Shown one piece after another: positions 1 to 7,119 of a DNA stretch of 16,088 nucleotides; position 1 is the stretch's first letter, and every line of letters starts with the position of its first letter. Under the pieces are notes generated by a model. It made no database searches, had not been told where the DNA came from, and saw only the letters and a program-made list of their open reading frames with translations. A program made the position numbers and the translations under genes. This DNA is from an uncultured Coriobacteriaceae bacterium (GTDB lineage Bacteria > Actinomycetota > Coriobacteriia > Coriobacteriales > Eggerthellaceae), in the NCBI GenBank assembly GCA_900552365.1, contig URZP01000028.1, positions 1 to 16,088 on the forward strand, read 5' to 3'.

Positions 1-1
1 G

Positions 2-1225
2 GACCGTCCTGGCTTGCGCTGGCCTGTTGAGTCGTCAGTTGCCGAGCTTGAGCGTTTGGCCGACACGGCGGGTGCCGACACGGTTGGGGTGGTTACCCAG
101 AAACTGGACACCTTGAAACCCCGAACGTTCGTCGGAAGCGGCAAGGTTGAGGAAATCGCCGAGCTTTGTCGTTCGACCGAAGCCGATCTGATCATTTTCG
201 ACGACGAGCTTACCCCGTCCCAGCAGTCCAACCTAGAGAAATCGGTTGATCGCAACCTGAAGGTGATCGACCGCACCGCGTTGATCTTGGACATCTTCGC
301 TTTGCATGCTACCAGCAAAGAGGGTCGGTTGCAGGTTCGTCTGGCTCAAAATCAGTATCTGCTTCCCAGGTTGCGCGGCATGTGGGCGCATCTGGCGTCG
401 AACCGCATGGGCGGCGGCGTTGGCAGCCGTTTCGGCGAGGGCGAGAGCCAGCTTGAGATCGACCGTCGTTTGGTGCGCAAGCGAATCACCGCTATCAAGC
501 GTGAACTGGCGCATCTTTCCGAAGTGCGCGCGCTGCAGCGCGAAAGCCGTTACGAAAGCGGCATGTTCAAGGTGGCGCTTGCCGGTTATACCAATGCAGG
601 TAAATCTAGCTTGCTGAACAGGCTGACCGACGCCGACGTGCTTGCTTACGACAAGTTGTTCGCAACGCTTGACTCGACCACGCGCAAGTTCGAGCTGCCC
701 GAGGGCCGCGAGATCACGCTGACCGACACGGTCGGTTTCATCAAAAAGCTTCCCACGACGCTGGTCGAGGCGTTCAAGTCGACGTTGGACGAGATCACCG
801 GGTCTGATCTGATCTTGCATGTGGTCGATGCGTCTTCGGATGAGTTCGAAGATCAGATCGTTGCTGTTAACGAGGTGCTTGAACAGATCGGCGCCCACTC
901 GCTGCCGCAGATCCCGGTGTTCAACAAGTGCGATTTGCTTTCCGAGGAGCGCCAAGCGCAGCTGCGTTTCGAGTACGGCGCCTTAACGATTTCCGCCCAT
1001 ACGGGGACGGGGATCGACGAGTTGATTGAGCGCATCGCGCAGATGGCGGCCTCGCAAGACGAGCAAGTCGAAGTCCTGATTCCATATCAGCGTGGTGACT
1101 TGGTTTCGAAGGCTCATGAGCGCTGTCTTATTGTGAACGAAGAGCATACGGAAGACGGCACGCGCATCTCGATGATGGTTCCTCATACGTTCGCAAGCGA
1201 CTTCGAGGCGTTTCGGGTTGAGTAG
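2..1225 (+). CDS. hflX: Ribosome-associated GTPase HflX, 5' end outside window
   Basis: HflX is a GTPase that binds the 50S subunit and splits stalled or hibernating 70S ribosomes under stress. The reading frame is open to the window edge and begins in the middle of a conserved N-terminal segment (DRPGLRWPVESSVAELERLADTAG reads in frame from base 2), so the TTG at 14 is not the real start. Numbering from that TTG, the HflX N-terminal signature VGSGKVEEI lies near residue 40. The glycine-rich linker GGGVGSRFGEGESQLEIDRR follows near 133-152. The G domain has G1 GYTNAGKS (191-198), G3 DTVGF (238-242), G4 NKCD (304-307) and a G5-like SAHTG. The usual linker text GPGETQLE reads GEGESQLE here, a small divergence. 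It converges on the DUF454 gene with a 76-nt gap. Family assignment is secure; only the extent of the missing N-terminus is unknown. Confidence 0.96.
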   Translation, partial: DRPGLRWPVESSVAELERLADTAGADTVGVVTQKLDTLKPRTFVGSGKVEEIAELCRSTEADLIIFDDELTPSQQSNLEKSVDRNLKVIDRTALILDIFALHATSKEGRLQVRLAQNQYLLPRLRGMWAHLASNRMGGGVGSRFGEGESQLEIDRRLVRKRITAIKRELAHLSEVRALQRESRYESGMFKVALAGYTNAGKSSLLNRLTDADVLAYDKLFATLDSTTRKFELPEGREITLTDTVGFIKKLPTTLVEAFKSTLDEITGSDLILHVVDASSDEFEDQIVAVNEVLEQIGAHSLPQIPVFNKCDLLSEERQAQLRFEYGALTISAHTGTGIDELIERIAQMAASQDEQVEVLIPYQRGDLVSKAHERCLIVNEEHTEDGTRISMMVPHTFASDFEAFRVE

Positions 1226-1249
1226 CGATTAGCGACGCTTCGCGGTTCG

Positions 1250-1266
1250 GGCGGGGTGACCCTGCC
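1250..1266. other. Weak hairpin in the hflX/DUF454 convergent gap
   Basis: The sequence GGCGGGG-TGA-CCCTGCC can form a 7-bp stem with one G-T wobble and a three-base loop. It lies between two converging genes, where a two-way terminator would be useful, but no T-run follows on either strand. I list it only as a possible transcription pause or terminator. Confidence 0.25.
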
Positions 1267-1301
1267 GATTCGGGCGCGGTCCTTGTCGTTTCGGCGCGAC
1301 C

Positions 1302-1808
1302 TTAAGCGTTAAGCGGTAGCTTCACCGTGGTCGTTTTCACTACGAAACCGAAGTAGATGATGTGCGCAACCCATACAACGGCAAGGGCGACCCTGCCTAC
1401 GGGGACGTTGCTCATCAGAACGAAGCCGATGGACAAAAGAAGCGTAACCGGCGCGAGGATAGTCAGCTTTGCTTTCAGGGTCATCGATTTTTTGGTGACG
1501 TACCCCTCCAATACATTCTTATAAAGCTTCGTTCCCTTGAACCATTGGTTCAGGCGTTCGGAGCTGCGTGCAAAGCAAAAAGCCGCAACTAAAACAAACG
1601 GCGTGGTGGGCAAAAACGGTAGAGCGATCCCAACCATGGCAAGGGCGAAGAACAGAAAGCCGCCTGTCGCCCAAAGGGTGTGGCGAAGCTTGGAATTCCC
1701 CGAATGCTGCGTGCCATGCGCCTGGCGCAAGCTGTTCACGCGCTGCAAGGAGGCTTCACCCAGCTGGTCGAATGCGTCTTGGTCGATCGTCGCTGCCTGC
1801 TCGCTCAT
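1302..1808 (-). CDS. DUF454 (YbaN-type) small inner-membrane protein
   Basis: A 168-residue membrane protein. After a hydrophilic N-terminus of about 42 residues comes the family hallmark, a hydrophobic segment running into GIALPFLPTTPFVLVAAFCFARSSERLNQW. The LPTTPF and CFARSS motifs are typical of the DUF454/YbaN family. A basic loop (GYVTKKSMTLKAK) and two further membrane segments (about 112-132 and 138-156) follow. Length is slightly above the usual 115-140 because of the N-terminal extension. The ATG at 1808 has an AGGGGGG ribosome binding site close upstream. The family's biochemical role is unknown, though some members sit beside haem or replication genes. It is a lone gene here, converging on hflX and divergent from the DUF1893 gene. 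Confidence 0.85.
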   Translation of the reverse strand: MSEQAATIDQDAFDQLGEASLQRVNSLRQAHGTQHSGNSKLRHTLWATGGFLFFALAMVGIALPFLPTTPFVLVAAFCFARSSERLNQWFKGTKLYKNVLEGYVTKKSMTLKAKLTILAPVTLLLSIGFVLMSNVPVGRVALAVVWVAHIIYFGFVVKTTTVKLPLNA

Positions 1809-1836
1809 CGGTGCGCCCCCCTAACGTTATTCATAG

Positions 1837-1863
1837 CTAACAAACTAAGGTCAGTCTAACAAA
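1837..1863 (-). promoter_or_regulatory. Candidate promoter/operator of the DUF454 gene
   Basis: Read on the minus strand, TTGTTA and TAGCTA are separated by 17 bp just upstream of the DUF454 start. The 8-bp word CTAACAAA (plus strand) occurs twice, at 1837-1844 and 1856-1863. The copies are 19 bp apart, roughly two helical turns, and overlap the presumed -35 and -10. Such spacing would suit a dimeric regulator, but no regulator is identifiable from the sequence. Confidence 0.35.
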
Positions 1864-1986
1864 TGGATTCACCAAAGGCAACTTCTTGGCGTGATAAATG
1901 CACAGGTGCAGGTTTGACGAGACGGCGGGGCCGCGTGCGTGGTACTCTTCGCTTTGATTTTTAAGCAAGCGACAGAAGGAAATCTC

Positions 1987-2454
1987 ATGCAGCTGGAAAC
2001 CCTTGGCTTCAATGCGCCCGGAACCGCCGACATCGAACAAGCTCGTGCGACTCTTCTTTCTACCGAAGGTGCAACCTGCGTAGCTGTTCGCAATGGCGAA
2101 ATGGCGATCGGCTGCGAGCGCGGTGTGAAGCCATTGCTGCAATGGATTTCCGAGGGGCGCAGTTTTGAGGGTTGGTCTGTTGCCGATAAGGTTGTGGGCA
2201 AGGCGTCGGCACTTTTGTATGTCCAGCTAAAGCCAGCTGCCGTTTTCGCAACGGCGATGAGCGGCGATGCGCGAGACGTTCTGCTTTCGCATGGGATCGC
2301 CTGCGCCTGCGACGATTTGGTCCCTTGCATCGTCAATCGCAAGGGGGATGGGCAGTGTCCCATGGATGCCTCTGTCGTTGGCATTTCCGACCCGCTTGAA
2401 GGCGAGCGGGCTATTCGCGAAACTGTTCGCCGTATGGCTGTTTCACGCGGATAG
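1987..2454 (+). CDS. DUF1893 protein (cytidine-deaminase-like fold)
   Basis: A 155-residue soluble protein matching the DUF1893 family, whose Thermotoga member TM1506 has a cytidine-deaminase-like fold of unknown activity. Family blocks in order are GATCVAVRNGEMAIGCERGVKPLLQWI (near 30-56), the strongly conserved SVADKVVGKASALLY (near 64-78), and DDLVPCIVNRKGDGQCPMD (near 109-127). The last resembles the family's VPYIINRxGTGxCPME block. Several cysteines cluster in the C-terminal half (ACACDD, VPC, GQCPM). I chose the ATG at 1987, not an in-frame start at 1939, because AGAAGGAAA lies 6-12 bases ahead and homology starts after it. The catalytic HxE/PCxxC pattern of real deaminases is not visible, so deamination should not be assumed. 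It stands alone, divergent from the DUF454 gene. Confidence 0.85.
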   Translation: MQLETLGFNAPGTADIEQARATLLSTEGATCVAVRNGEMAIGCERGVKPLLQWISEGRSFEGWSVADKVVGKASALLYVQLKPAAVFATAMSGDARDVLLSHGIACACDDLVPCIVNRKGDGQCPMDASVVGISDPLEGERAIRETVRRMAVSRG

Positions 2455-2582
2455 CAAGACGGTGCGCTGCGGTGGGGGGCCGCGTCGCGTGACGAAAAGT
2501 GAACAGGGACCCTTTGATGTTCACGCGCCCCGACTTCAAGATAGGCAATGTCAAAAGCGACCGTTTGATGATGTCGGTATTT

Positions 2583-2610
2583 TTGAAATATGTAGGTTCA
2601 GCCTGATAAC
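2583..2610 (+). promoter_or_regulatory. Tentative promoter of the four-helix membrane protein gene
   Basis: TTGAAA (2583-2588) and GATAAC (2605-2610) are 16 bp apart in the 217-nt gap before the gene at 2672. The gap also holds an inverted repeat GTGAAC/GTTCAC (2499-2504 and 2519-2524). The -35 is good and the -10 is mediocre, so this is a weak call. Nothing else in the gap is recognisable. Confidence 0.3.
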
Positions 2611-2671
2611 CCAACGGATTCATGCTGAGCAATATCATTAGTGAAACGAAATCGTCAGTAGGGGGAACGAT

Positions 2672-3145
2672 ATGTTCAAAGTTTCGAAGCGCACGCTTCT
2701 TTTTGTGGCCGGTTTGGTTTGGCTTGCTGCCGGCGTGAACATCGCCCGTCTTGGTTTTTTGTCGGTTGGTCAGGTTGACCCCGTTTTCATCTGGGCCATT
2801 GTCATCGGCGCCATCGTTGTGTTCACGCTGTTCCACATGAACATCTTCTCGAAGATGGTGGGCAAGCACTCTAATCGCATTGTCAATTACGAGGCAGAAA
2901 AAATCGCAATTTGGCGTTTCTTCGACAAGTCTGGCTACATCATGATGGCCATCATGATGACGGGCGGTATCTCACTTCGCGCGTTCGGTCTGGTTCCCGC
3001 ATGGTTCGTTGCTTTCTTCTACACGGGCTTGGGCATCGCGCTGGCCCTTTCGGGCGTTAGCTTTTTGATTCGCTTTGTCCGTCGTGGCAACCGTCCGGCT
3101 CCCTGCCCGCTGAATTTCCGCGCTTTTTCGCGTGAGCAGCAGTAA
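2672..3145 (+). CDS. Unrecognised small membrane protein, four predicted helices
   Basis: A 157-residue integral membrane protein with no named family that I can assign. Hydrophobic stretches lie at about 9-30, 38-57, 88-108 and 110-133. The layout suggests hairpins in the membrane separated by a basic cytoplasmic loop (FSKMVGKHSNRIVNYEAEKIAIWRFFDKSGY). Distinctive blocks that look conserved in character are WLAAGVNIARLG, RFFDKSGYIMMAIMMTGGISLR and FYTGLGIALALSGVSFL. The start at 2672 is well placed after AGGGGGAA with an 8-base spacing. The basic tail RFVRRGNRPAPCPLNF is probably cytoplasmic. The gene ends inside a small opposing gene, overlapping it by 89 nt. That it is real is very likely from its start, length and hydrophobic pattern; its function is unknown. 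Confidence 0.8.
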   Translation: MFKVSKRTLLFVAGLVWLAAGVNIARLGFLSVGQVDPVFIWAIVIGAIVVFTLFHMNIFSKMVGKHSNRIVNYEAEKIAIWRFFDKSGYIMMAIMMTGGISLRAFGLVPAWFVAFFYTGLGIALALSGVSFLIRFVRRGNRPAPCPLNFRAFSREQQ

Positions 3146-3353
3146 GGTTTCGCGCCTCGCGTTCGCGTTGGCGCTTTCGCCGTTCTGCGGCTTCTGCTTC
3201 CATTTCTTTAGCGATCTCGTCCATTTTCGCTTCGACGCCGCTTTGAATGCCGAAAAGCGTTCGTCCGCTCGAGAAGCGTGCCGGCTCGTCGCCGCGGATT
3301 TGCGCGCCGAGCTGGTCTTGGATGCGTTTCCATTTGCGGTCGAAATCGTCCAT
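3057..3353 (-). CDS. Small charged hypothetical protein overlapping the convergent gene
   Basis: A 98-residue, highly charged soluble protein with no cysteine pair, signal or membrane segment. The N-terminal half (MDDFDRKWKRIQDQLG, then FSSGRTLFGIQSGVEAKMDEIAKEMEAEAAERRKRQRERE) reads as a plausible protein ending in a long Glu/Arg helix, probably coiled coil. The C-terminal 30 residues lie in the overlap with the membrane protein gene and look less protein-like. AAAGG lies 5-10 bases before the ATG. It occupies an otherwise empty 300-nt gap, which supports reality. The 89-nt convergent overlap argues for some caution. It has no recognisable family. Confidence 0.55.
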   Translation of the reverse strand: MDDFDRKWKRIQDQLGAQIRGDEPARFSSGRTLFGIQSGVEAKMDEIAKEMEAEAAERRKRQREREARNLTAAHAKKRGNSAGREPDGCHDGQSESKS

Positions 3354-3447
3354 CGTTGCCTTTACCGTCGGTTTCGTTTCTGCTTATGATAGCGCGATCG
3401 GTTGTCGCGTATGGGATTTATTCGTCGTGGCTTTATGAGGGACGGGG

Positions 3448-3475
3448 TTGCACGTTGGCACCGATATACTATAAT
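3448..3475 (+). promoter_or_regulatory. Strong promoter of the SRP RNA gene
   Basis: TTGCAC (3448-3453) and a perfect TATAAT (3470-3475) are 16 bp apart. Predicted initiation near 3482 is only about 9 bases before the SRP RNA terminal helix, as expected for a stable RNA gene. A second -10-like TATACT (3465-3470) overlaps it. Confidence 0.8.
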
Positions 3476-3490
3476 TCGTTGTCATCATGA

Positions 3491-3597
3491 GCATCTTGCA
3501 TGGGGCAAGGCGGCGCCAAGTTTCGAACCTGGTCAGGTCCGGAAGGAAGCAGCCATAAGGGACCGCTGACGAGCGCCCTGTCCCATACAAGATGCTT
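3491..3597 (+). ncRNA. ffs: SRP RNA, bacterial small (4.5S) type
   Basis: This is the RNA core of the signal recognition particle, which with Ffh directs ribosomes making membrane proteins to the translocon. The diagnostic apical domain (GGTCAGGTCCGGAAG followed by GAAGCAGCC) is present at 3531-3553. The ends pair: GCATCTTG (3491-3498) with CAAGATGC (3588-3595), extending inward to about 17 bp with one mismatch and one wobble. The total of about 105 nt fits the short bacterial form without an Alu domain. A T-rich stretch (TTTTTATTTT) directly follows the terminal helix, so the closing stem can also act as intrinsic terminator. A strong promoter lies just upstream. The gene sits before dnaX-ybaB-recR, a common arrangement in Gram-positive bacteria. 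Confidence 0.97.
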
Positions 3598-3701
3598 TTT
3601 ATTTTGCGCCGGCCGCTTCCGCGGTTTGATTCAAGGCGTGAATTCCCCGATGACAGCGCAGGTGAATCACTCTCTGCTCATGTGAAAGGGCCTTGCGTTT
3701 C

Positions 3702-4355
3702 ATGGGTATCGTAGATTTCTTCGTCAAGCTTTTGTCCGACCCCCGCTCGTTCATTGCGGGATGGATCATCTCGTTGGGCGCCGTGTGGGTGTACACCCCG
3801 CTGTTCCTGATCGTGTTCGTCGAGACCGGCTTGGTGTTCTTCCCGTTCCTTCCCGGCGACTCGCTTCTGTTCGCAGCCGGCGTGTTCTCGGCCGACGGCG
3901 GCGGCCTGCACCTGTGGGCCACGCTGCTGGTTTTCTACGCGGCTGCCATTTTGGGCAACACGTCCAACTACTGGATCGCACGTTTCTTCGGCAAACGCAT
4001 CATCGACTCGGGCAAGGTCAGCGCGCTTACGCCCGAGCGCATGCAGAAGCTTGACGAATTCTTCGAGCGCTTCGGCGGCCTTACCATCGTCATCACGCGC
4101 TTCATGCCGTTCTTCCGCACGTTCGCTCCGTTCATTGCGGGCACGGGTCATATGAACTTCGCCAAGTTCACGCTGTTCAACTGCATCGGCGGCATTTCGT
4201 GGGCCAGCCTGTTCGTGCTGGTCGGTTACTTCTTCGGTGGGGTTCCGTTCGTTCAGGAGCATTTCGAGATCATCGTTTTGGGCATCGTCGGGGTGTCGGT
4301 TCTGCCTGCCATCATCGGTGCCGTCAAGGCTGCGCTTGGCAGCAAGAAGAAATAA
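3702..4355 (+). CDS. DedA family membrane protein
   Basis: A 217-residue DedA/SNARE-associated (VTT-domain) integral membrane protein. The family contributes to envelope integrity, and members such as UptA flip undecaprenyl phosphate back across the membrane. Visible motifs are the re-entrant loop E(41)TGLVFFPFLPGDSLLF (with PGDS at 51-54) and RFMPFFRTFAPFIAGTGHMNFAKF starting at 133, where the conserved arginines lie. These are followed by FNCIGGISWASLFVLVGYFFG and a C-terminal helix ending in KKK. The ATG at 3702 is preferred over the TTG at 3693: AAAGGG ends 11 bases before the ATG but only 2 before the TTG. It lies 18 nt upstream of dnaX and is probably co-transcribed with it. Its exact lipid substrate cannot be told from sequence. 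Confidence 0.93.
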   Translation: MGIVDFFVKLLSDPRSFIAGWIISLGAVWVYTPLFLIVFVETGLVFFPFLPGDSLLFAAGVFSADGGGLHLWATLLVFYAAAILGNTSNYWIARFFGKRIIDSGKVSALTPERMQKLDEFFERFGGLTIVITRFMPFFRTFAPFIAGTGHMNFAKFTLFNCIGGISWASLFVLVGYFFGGVPFVQEHFEIIVLGIVGVSVLPAIIGAVKAALGSKKK

Positions 4356-4373
4356 GTCAGGGGATGCAAGATC

Positions 4374-6716
4374 ATGGCCGAGGCACTTTATAGAAAATAT
4401 CGTCCGCAGATCTTCGAGGACGTGGTGGGGCAAGAGCCCATTGAGCGCACGCTGAAAAACGCCATCGCTCAGGACAAGGTTAGCCACGCTTATCTGCTGT
4501 GCGGTCCGCGCGGTACGGGCAAAACCACCACGGCGCGCCTGATCGCGAAGGCGCTTCTGTGCGAGAAGGGCCCGACGCCCAGCCCCGACGGCACGTGCGA
4601 GGATTGCCAGATGATCGCTGCTGGCACGCATCCCGACGTGTACGAGTTGGATGCGGCAAGCCGTACCGGCGTCGAGAACGTGCGTGAGGAGATCATCAAC
4701 CGCGTTCAGTTCGCGCCCACGCGCGGCAAGTTCAAGGTTTACGTCATCGACGAGGTTCACATGCTGTCCACGCCGGCGTTCAACGCGCTGCTGAAGACGC
4801 TTGAGGAACCGCCGAGTCACGTGGTCTTCGTTCTGTGCACCACCGATCCGCAGAAGGTTCCCGAAACCATCCTCTCGCGCTGCCAGCGTTTCGACTTCCG
4901 CCCGATTTCGCCCGAGGCCATGGTTTCGCGTTTGGGCGCCATCTGTGTTTCCGAAGATGTCGAATTCGAAGGCGAGGCGCTTGATCTTATCGCCCACCGC
5001 GCCGAAGGCGGCATGCGCAACGCGCTCACTTCGCTTGAACAGATCATCGCGTTTGAGGACGGCAAGGTCACGCTTGCCGGCGCCGAGCGCATTTTGGGCA
5101 CCATCGATTCGAACGACATGGCCGAGATCATCAACGCCATTGGCAAACGTGATGTGGCGGCATGTTTCCGTTGGGTTGCCACATGCGTCGAGTCGGGTAC
5201 CGACCTTTCGCAGTACGCGCGCGACATCGCCGAGCATGTGCGCAACATGTACATCATGACCATGGCGGGTGACGACATCGAGCTTGACGTGTCCGAGACC
5301 ATGCGTCGCGAGCTGGCAGAAGAGCGTCAGATGTTCGGCGAGGACCGCCTGTCGCGCATGCTGTGCGTTATGGGCGACCTGCTTGCCGAGCTGAAAACGT
5401 CCACCAACCGTCGTCTTTCGTTCGAGATCGTGCTGACCAGGCTTGTTCGCCCCGATTCCGATTTGACCATCGCCGCTTTGGCCGAGCGCGTTGAGGCGCT
5501 TGAAAGCGGTCATTCCGCTGTGGCGGCCCCTATGCCCATGGGCAGGGTTCCGCAGGCTGCGGCTGTTCCCGTTGCGGCTCCTGCGGCAGCGCCTGCAGCT
5601 GCCACGGCTCCGGTTCGACAGGCACCGGCTGCGCCCGCCATGGAGCAGCCGTTGTCTGACGCGCAGATCAAGCTCCAAGAGCTTCAGCGCGAACGGATCT
5701 ATCGCAAGGAAGAGGCAAGACAGGCCGAGTGGCGCGGCGGCCAGCAGGGTGGCGCGCCTGGGTCACGCGCCGCGCAGGCGCCCGCTTCTGCTTCGGCACC
5801 GCAGATGCAGGGTGCACCTCGTGCGGCTCAGCAGCCTGCGGCTGCACCTCGTGCTCCGCAGGCTCCGGTTGCTGCATCCGCACAGCGTCAGGCACCGGTT
5901 GCCCCGCGCCCGCAGGCTCAGGCCCCTGCACAGGTCGCTGCCGCTCAGGCGCAGCAGGTTGTTTCAGGGTCCGTCGAGCGCGTTTCCGATAGGCTCGCAC
6001 AGGCCTTGCTGAACCCCGCTATGCTTCAACGTGTTTGGCAGGCTGCCCTTGCTGCGGTCAAGAAGCAGAAGACGGCGTACGGCGTGCTGTTCATGAACAC
6101 GCGCGCCACCTTCGATTCGCAGCGTGGTCGTGTTGTCATTGAGTTCCCGCGCGAGAACGCGTTCGCGTTCAAGTCGGTTCAGCGCCCCGAGGTTCGCGAC
6201 GCTATCGGCCATGCGCTTTCGCAGGCGGCGGGAGAGCCCGTTGCGTTCGAGCTGGCTCAGACGGGTGGGTCGGCTGGCGGCCGCCCGGCAGCTCCCGTTG
6301 CTCAGACTCAGAGATCTGTACCCGTACCAGCGCCGTCGCCTGCCCCCGCGGCGCAGCCCCAGCAGGCCCCGATGCGCGGTGTCGCGCCTGCGCCCAGGCC
6401 TGCGGTTCAGCCGTTTACCAAGCCTGCGCCTAAGCCCGCGATGCAGCAGCCTCGTCCGCAGGCAGCGCCGCCGGCATTCGAGGACGATGTCGTTCCGTAT
6501 GACGATGTCGTTCCGTACGGAGACGACGCTGCGTTCGATGGGGGCTACGACGACCCGGGTTCCTTCGAGCCGGCTTCCTATGCGCAAGCCCCGCGCACGC
6601 CCGAGCCTGCTCAGACTCAGGCCCCTGCGTCTTCTGGCGTGGAAGAGCCCGACGACCTTCAGGCGATGCTTCAGGCCGGGTTCGGTGACGGCGTTGTTTT
6701 CGAGGAGCTGAAATAG
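4374..6716 (+). CDS. dnaX: DNA polymerase III gamma/tau subunit
   Basis: The clamp-loader ATPase that loads the sliding clamp and, in its long tau form, tethers polymerase and helicase. Of 780 residues, the first 370 form the AAA+ and collar domains: ALYRKYRP at the N-terminus, Walker A GPRGTGKT (44-51), Walker B DEVH (126-129) and the SRC sensor/arginine-finger motif (168-170). The zinc module has C63, C75 and C78, but the usual second cysteine is D72. A Pro/Ala/Gln-rich linker (about 382-530) leads to a folded tau-like domain (about 530-632), a second Pro-rich linker, a DDVVPY duplication (704-715) and an acidic tail ending GFGDGVVFEELK. AGGGGA 9 bases ahead supports the ATG. No slippery A-AAA-AAG site is visible, so a gamma form by frameshifting is not supported. 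Confidence 0.97.
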   Translation: MAEALYRKYRPQIFEDVVGQEPIERTLKNAIAQDKVSHAYLLCGPRGTGKTTTARLIAKALLCEKGPTPSPDGTCEDCQMIAAGTHPDVYELDAASRTGVENVREEIINRVQFAPTRGKFKVYVIDEVHMLSTPAFNALLKTLEEPPSHVVFVLCTTDPQKVPETILSRCQRFDFRPISPEAMVSRLGAICVSEDVEFEGEALDLIAHRAEGGMRNALTSLEQIIAFEDGKVTLAGAERILGTIDSNDMAEIINAIGKRDVAACFRWVATCVESGTDLSQYARDIAEHVRNMYIMTMAGDDIELDVSETMRRELAEERQMFGEDRLSRMLCVMGDLLAELKTSTNRRLSFEIVLTRLVRPDSDLTIAALAERVEALESGHSAVAAPMPMGRVPQAAAVPVAAPAAAPAAATAPVRQAPAAPAMEQPLSDAQIKLQELQRERIYRKEEARQAEWRGGQQGGAPGSRAAQAPASASAPQMQGAPRAAQQPAAAPRAPQAPVAASAQRQAPVAPRPQAQAPAQVAAAQAQQVVSGSVERVSDRLAQALLNPAMLQRVWQAALAAVKKQKTAYGVLFMNTRATFDSQRGRVVIEFPRENAFAFKSVQRPEVRDAIGHALSQAAGEPVAFELAQTGGSAGGRPAAPVAQTQRSVPVPAPSPAPAAQPQQAPMRGVAPAPRPAVQPFTKPAPKPAMQQPRPQAAPPAFEDDVVPYDDVVPYGDDAAFDGGYDDPGSFEPASYAQAPRTPEPAQTQAPASSGVEEPDDLQAMLQAGFGDGVVFEELK
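6483..6518 (+). repeat. 18-bp tandem duplication inside dnaX
   Basis: Two adjacent 18-bp units (6483-6500 and 6501-6518) differ only in the last base (T versus C). They encode DDVVPY twice in the acidic C-terminal region of DnaX. Near-identity at the DNA level points to a recent slippage or duplication event, or to selection for a repeated short linear motif. Confidence 0.85.
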
Positions 6717-6725
6717 CCCCTTCCC

Positions 6726-6743
6726 AGCGTTGACTGAAACGCT
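6726..6743 (+). other. Perfect hairpin between dnaX and ybaB
   Basis: AGCGTT-GACTGA-AACGCT forms a perfect 6-bp stem with a six-base loop, 10 bases after the dnaX stop. It lacks a following T-run, so it looks more like an mRNA processing or stability element, or an attenuator, than a true terminator. ybaB follows after a 78-nt gap. Confidence 0.4.
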
Positions 6744-6794
6744 CAGAATGTTCAGATCGTTAAAGGCGCACCTGCGTCGGCAAAGGAGATTCAT

Positions 6795-7112
6795 ATGGAT
6801 ATGCGTAAGATGATGAAGCAGGCTCAGAAGATGCAGCTCGAGCTTGCCCGTGCTCAGGAGGAAATCAAGGACTTCACCTACACCGCAACCGCTGGTGGCG
6901 GCATGGTTTCCGTTACCGCCAAGGGCGACAACACCATCGAGAGCGTTGTCATCAACCCCGAGGCAGTCGACCCCGAAGACGTCGAGATGCTGCAGGACAT
7001 GGTCCTTGCCGCCGTCAACGATGCCCTTACGGGTGTTTCCGAGCAGAGCGAGGCTCGCATGAGCAACGTCACTGCCGGCATGAAGGGCATGAACATCCCG
7101 GGTTTGATGTAG
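6795..7112 (+). CDS. ybaB: YbaB/EbfC nucleoid-associated protein
   Basis: A 105-residue homodimeric DNA-binding protein of the YbaB/EbfC family, which coats the nucleoid and affects gene expression. The protein starts MDMRKMMKQAQKMQLELARAQEEI, the basic amphipathic helix 1 of the family. The core GGGMVSVTAKGDNTIESVVINPEAVDPEDVEMLQDMVLAAVNDAL (about 34-78) follows, with a C-terminal Met/Gly-rich MKGMNIPGLM. Length is normal. AAAGGAGA lies 5 bases before the ATG at 6795, a near-ideal site. It sits 7 nt upstream of recR, as in most bacteria that keep dnaX-ybaB-recR together, and is almost certainly co-transcribed with it. Confidence 0.96.
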   Translation: MDMRKMMKQAQKMQLELARAQEEIKDFTYTATAGGGMVSVTAKGDNTIESVVINPEAVDPEDVEMLQDMVLAAVNDALTGVSEQSEARMSNVTAGMKGMNIPGLM

Positions 7113-7119
7113 GTCGTTC

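Noticed and set aside
2499..2524. GTGAAC/GTTCAC inverted repeat as a DUF1893 terminator
   Set aside because: The stem is only 6 bp with a 14-base loop and no T-run. It could equally be an operator; evidence is too thin to call.
3678..5678. A 666-codon open frame on the minus strand opposite dedA and dnaX
   Set aside because: It is antisense to two certain genes. Its product is an Arg/His/Asp-rich, low-hydrophobicity string typical of a shadow frame in G+C-rich DNA.
4374..6716. Programmed frameshift giving a short gamma form of DnaX
   Set aside because: No A-AAA-AAG or similar slippery heptamer with a downstream hairpin was seen. The long protein is consistent with a tau-only product.
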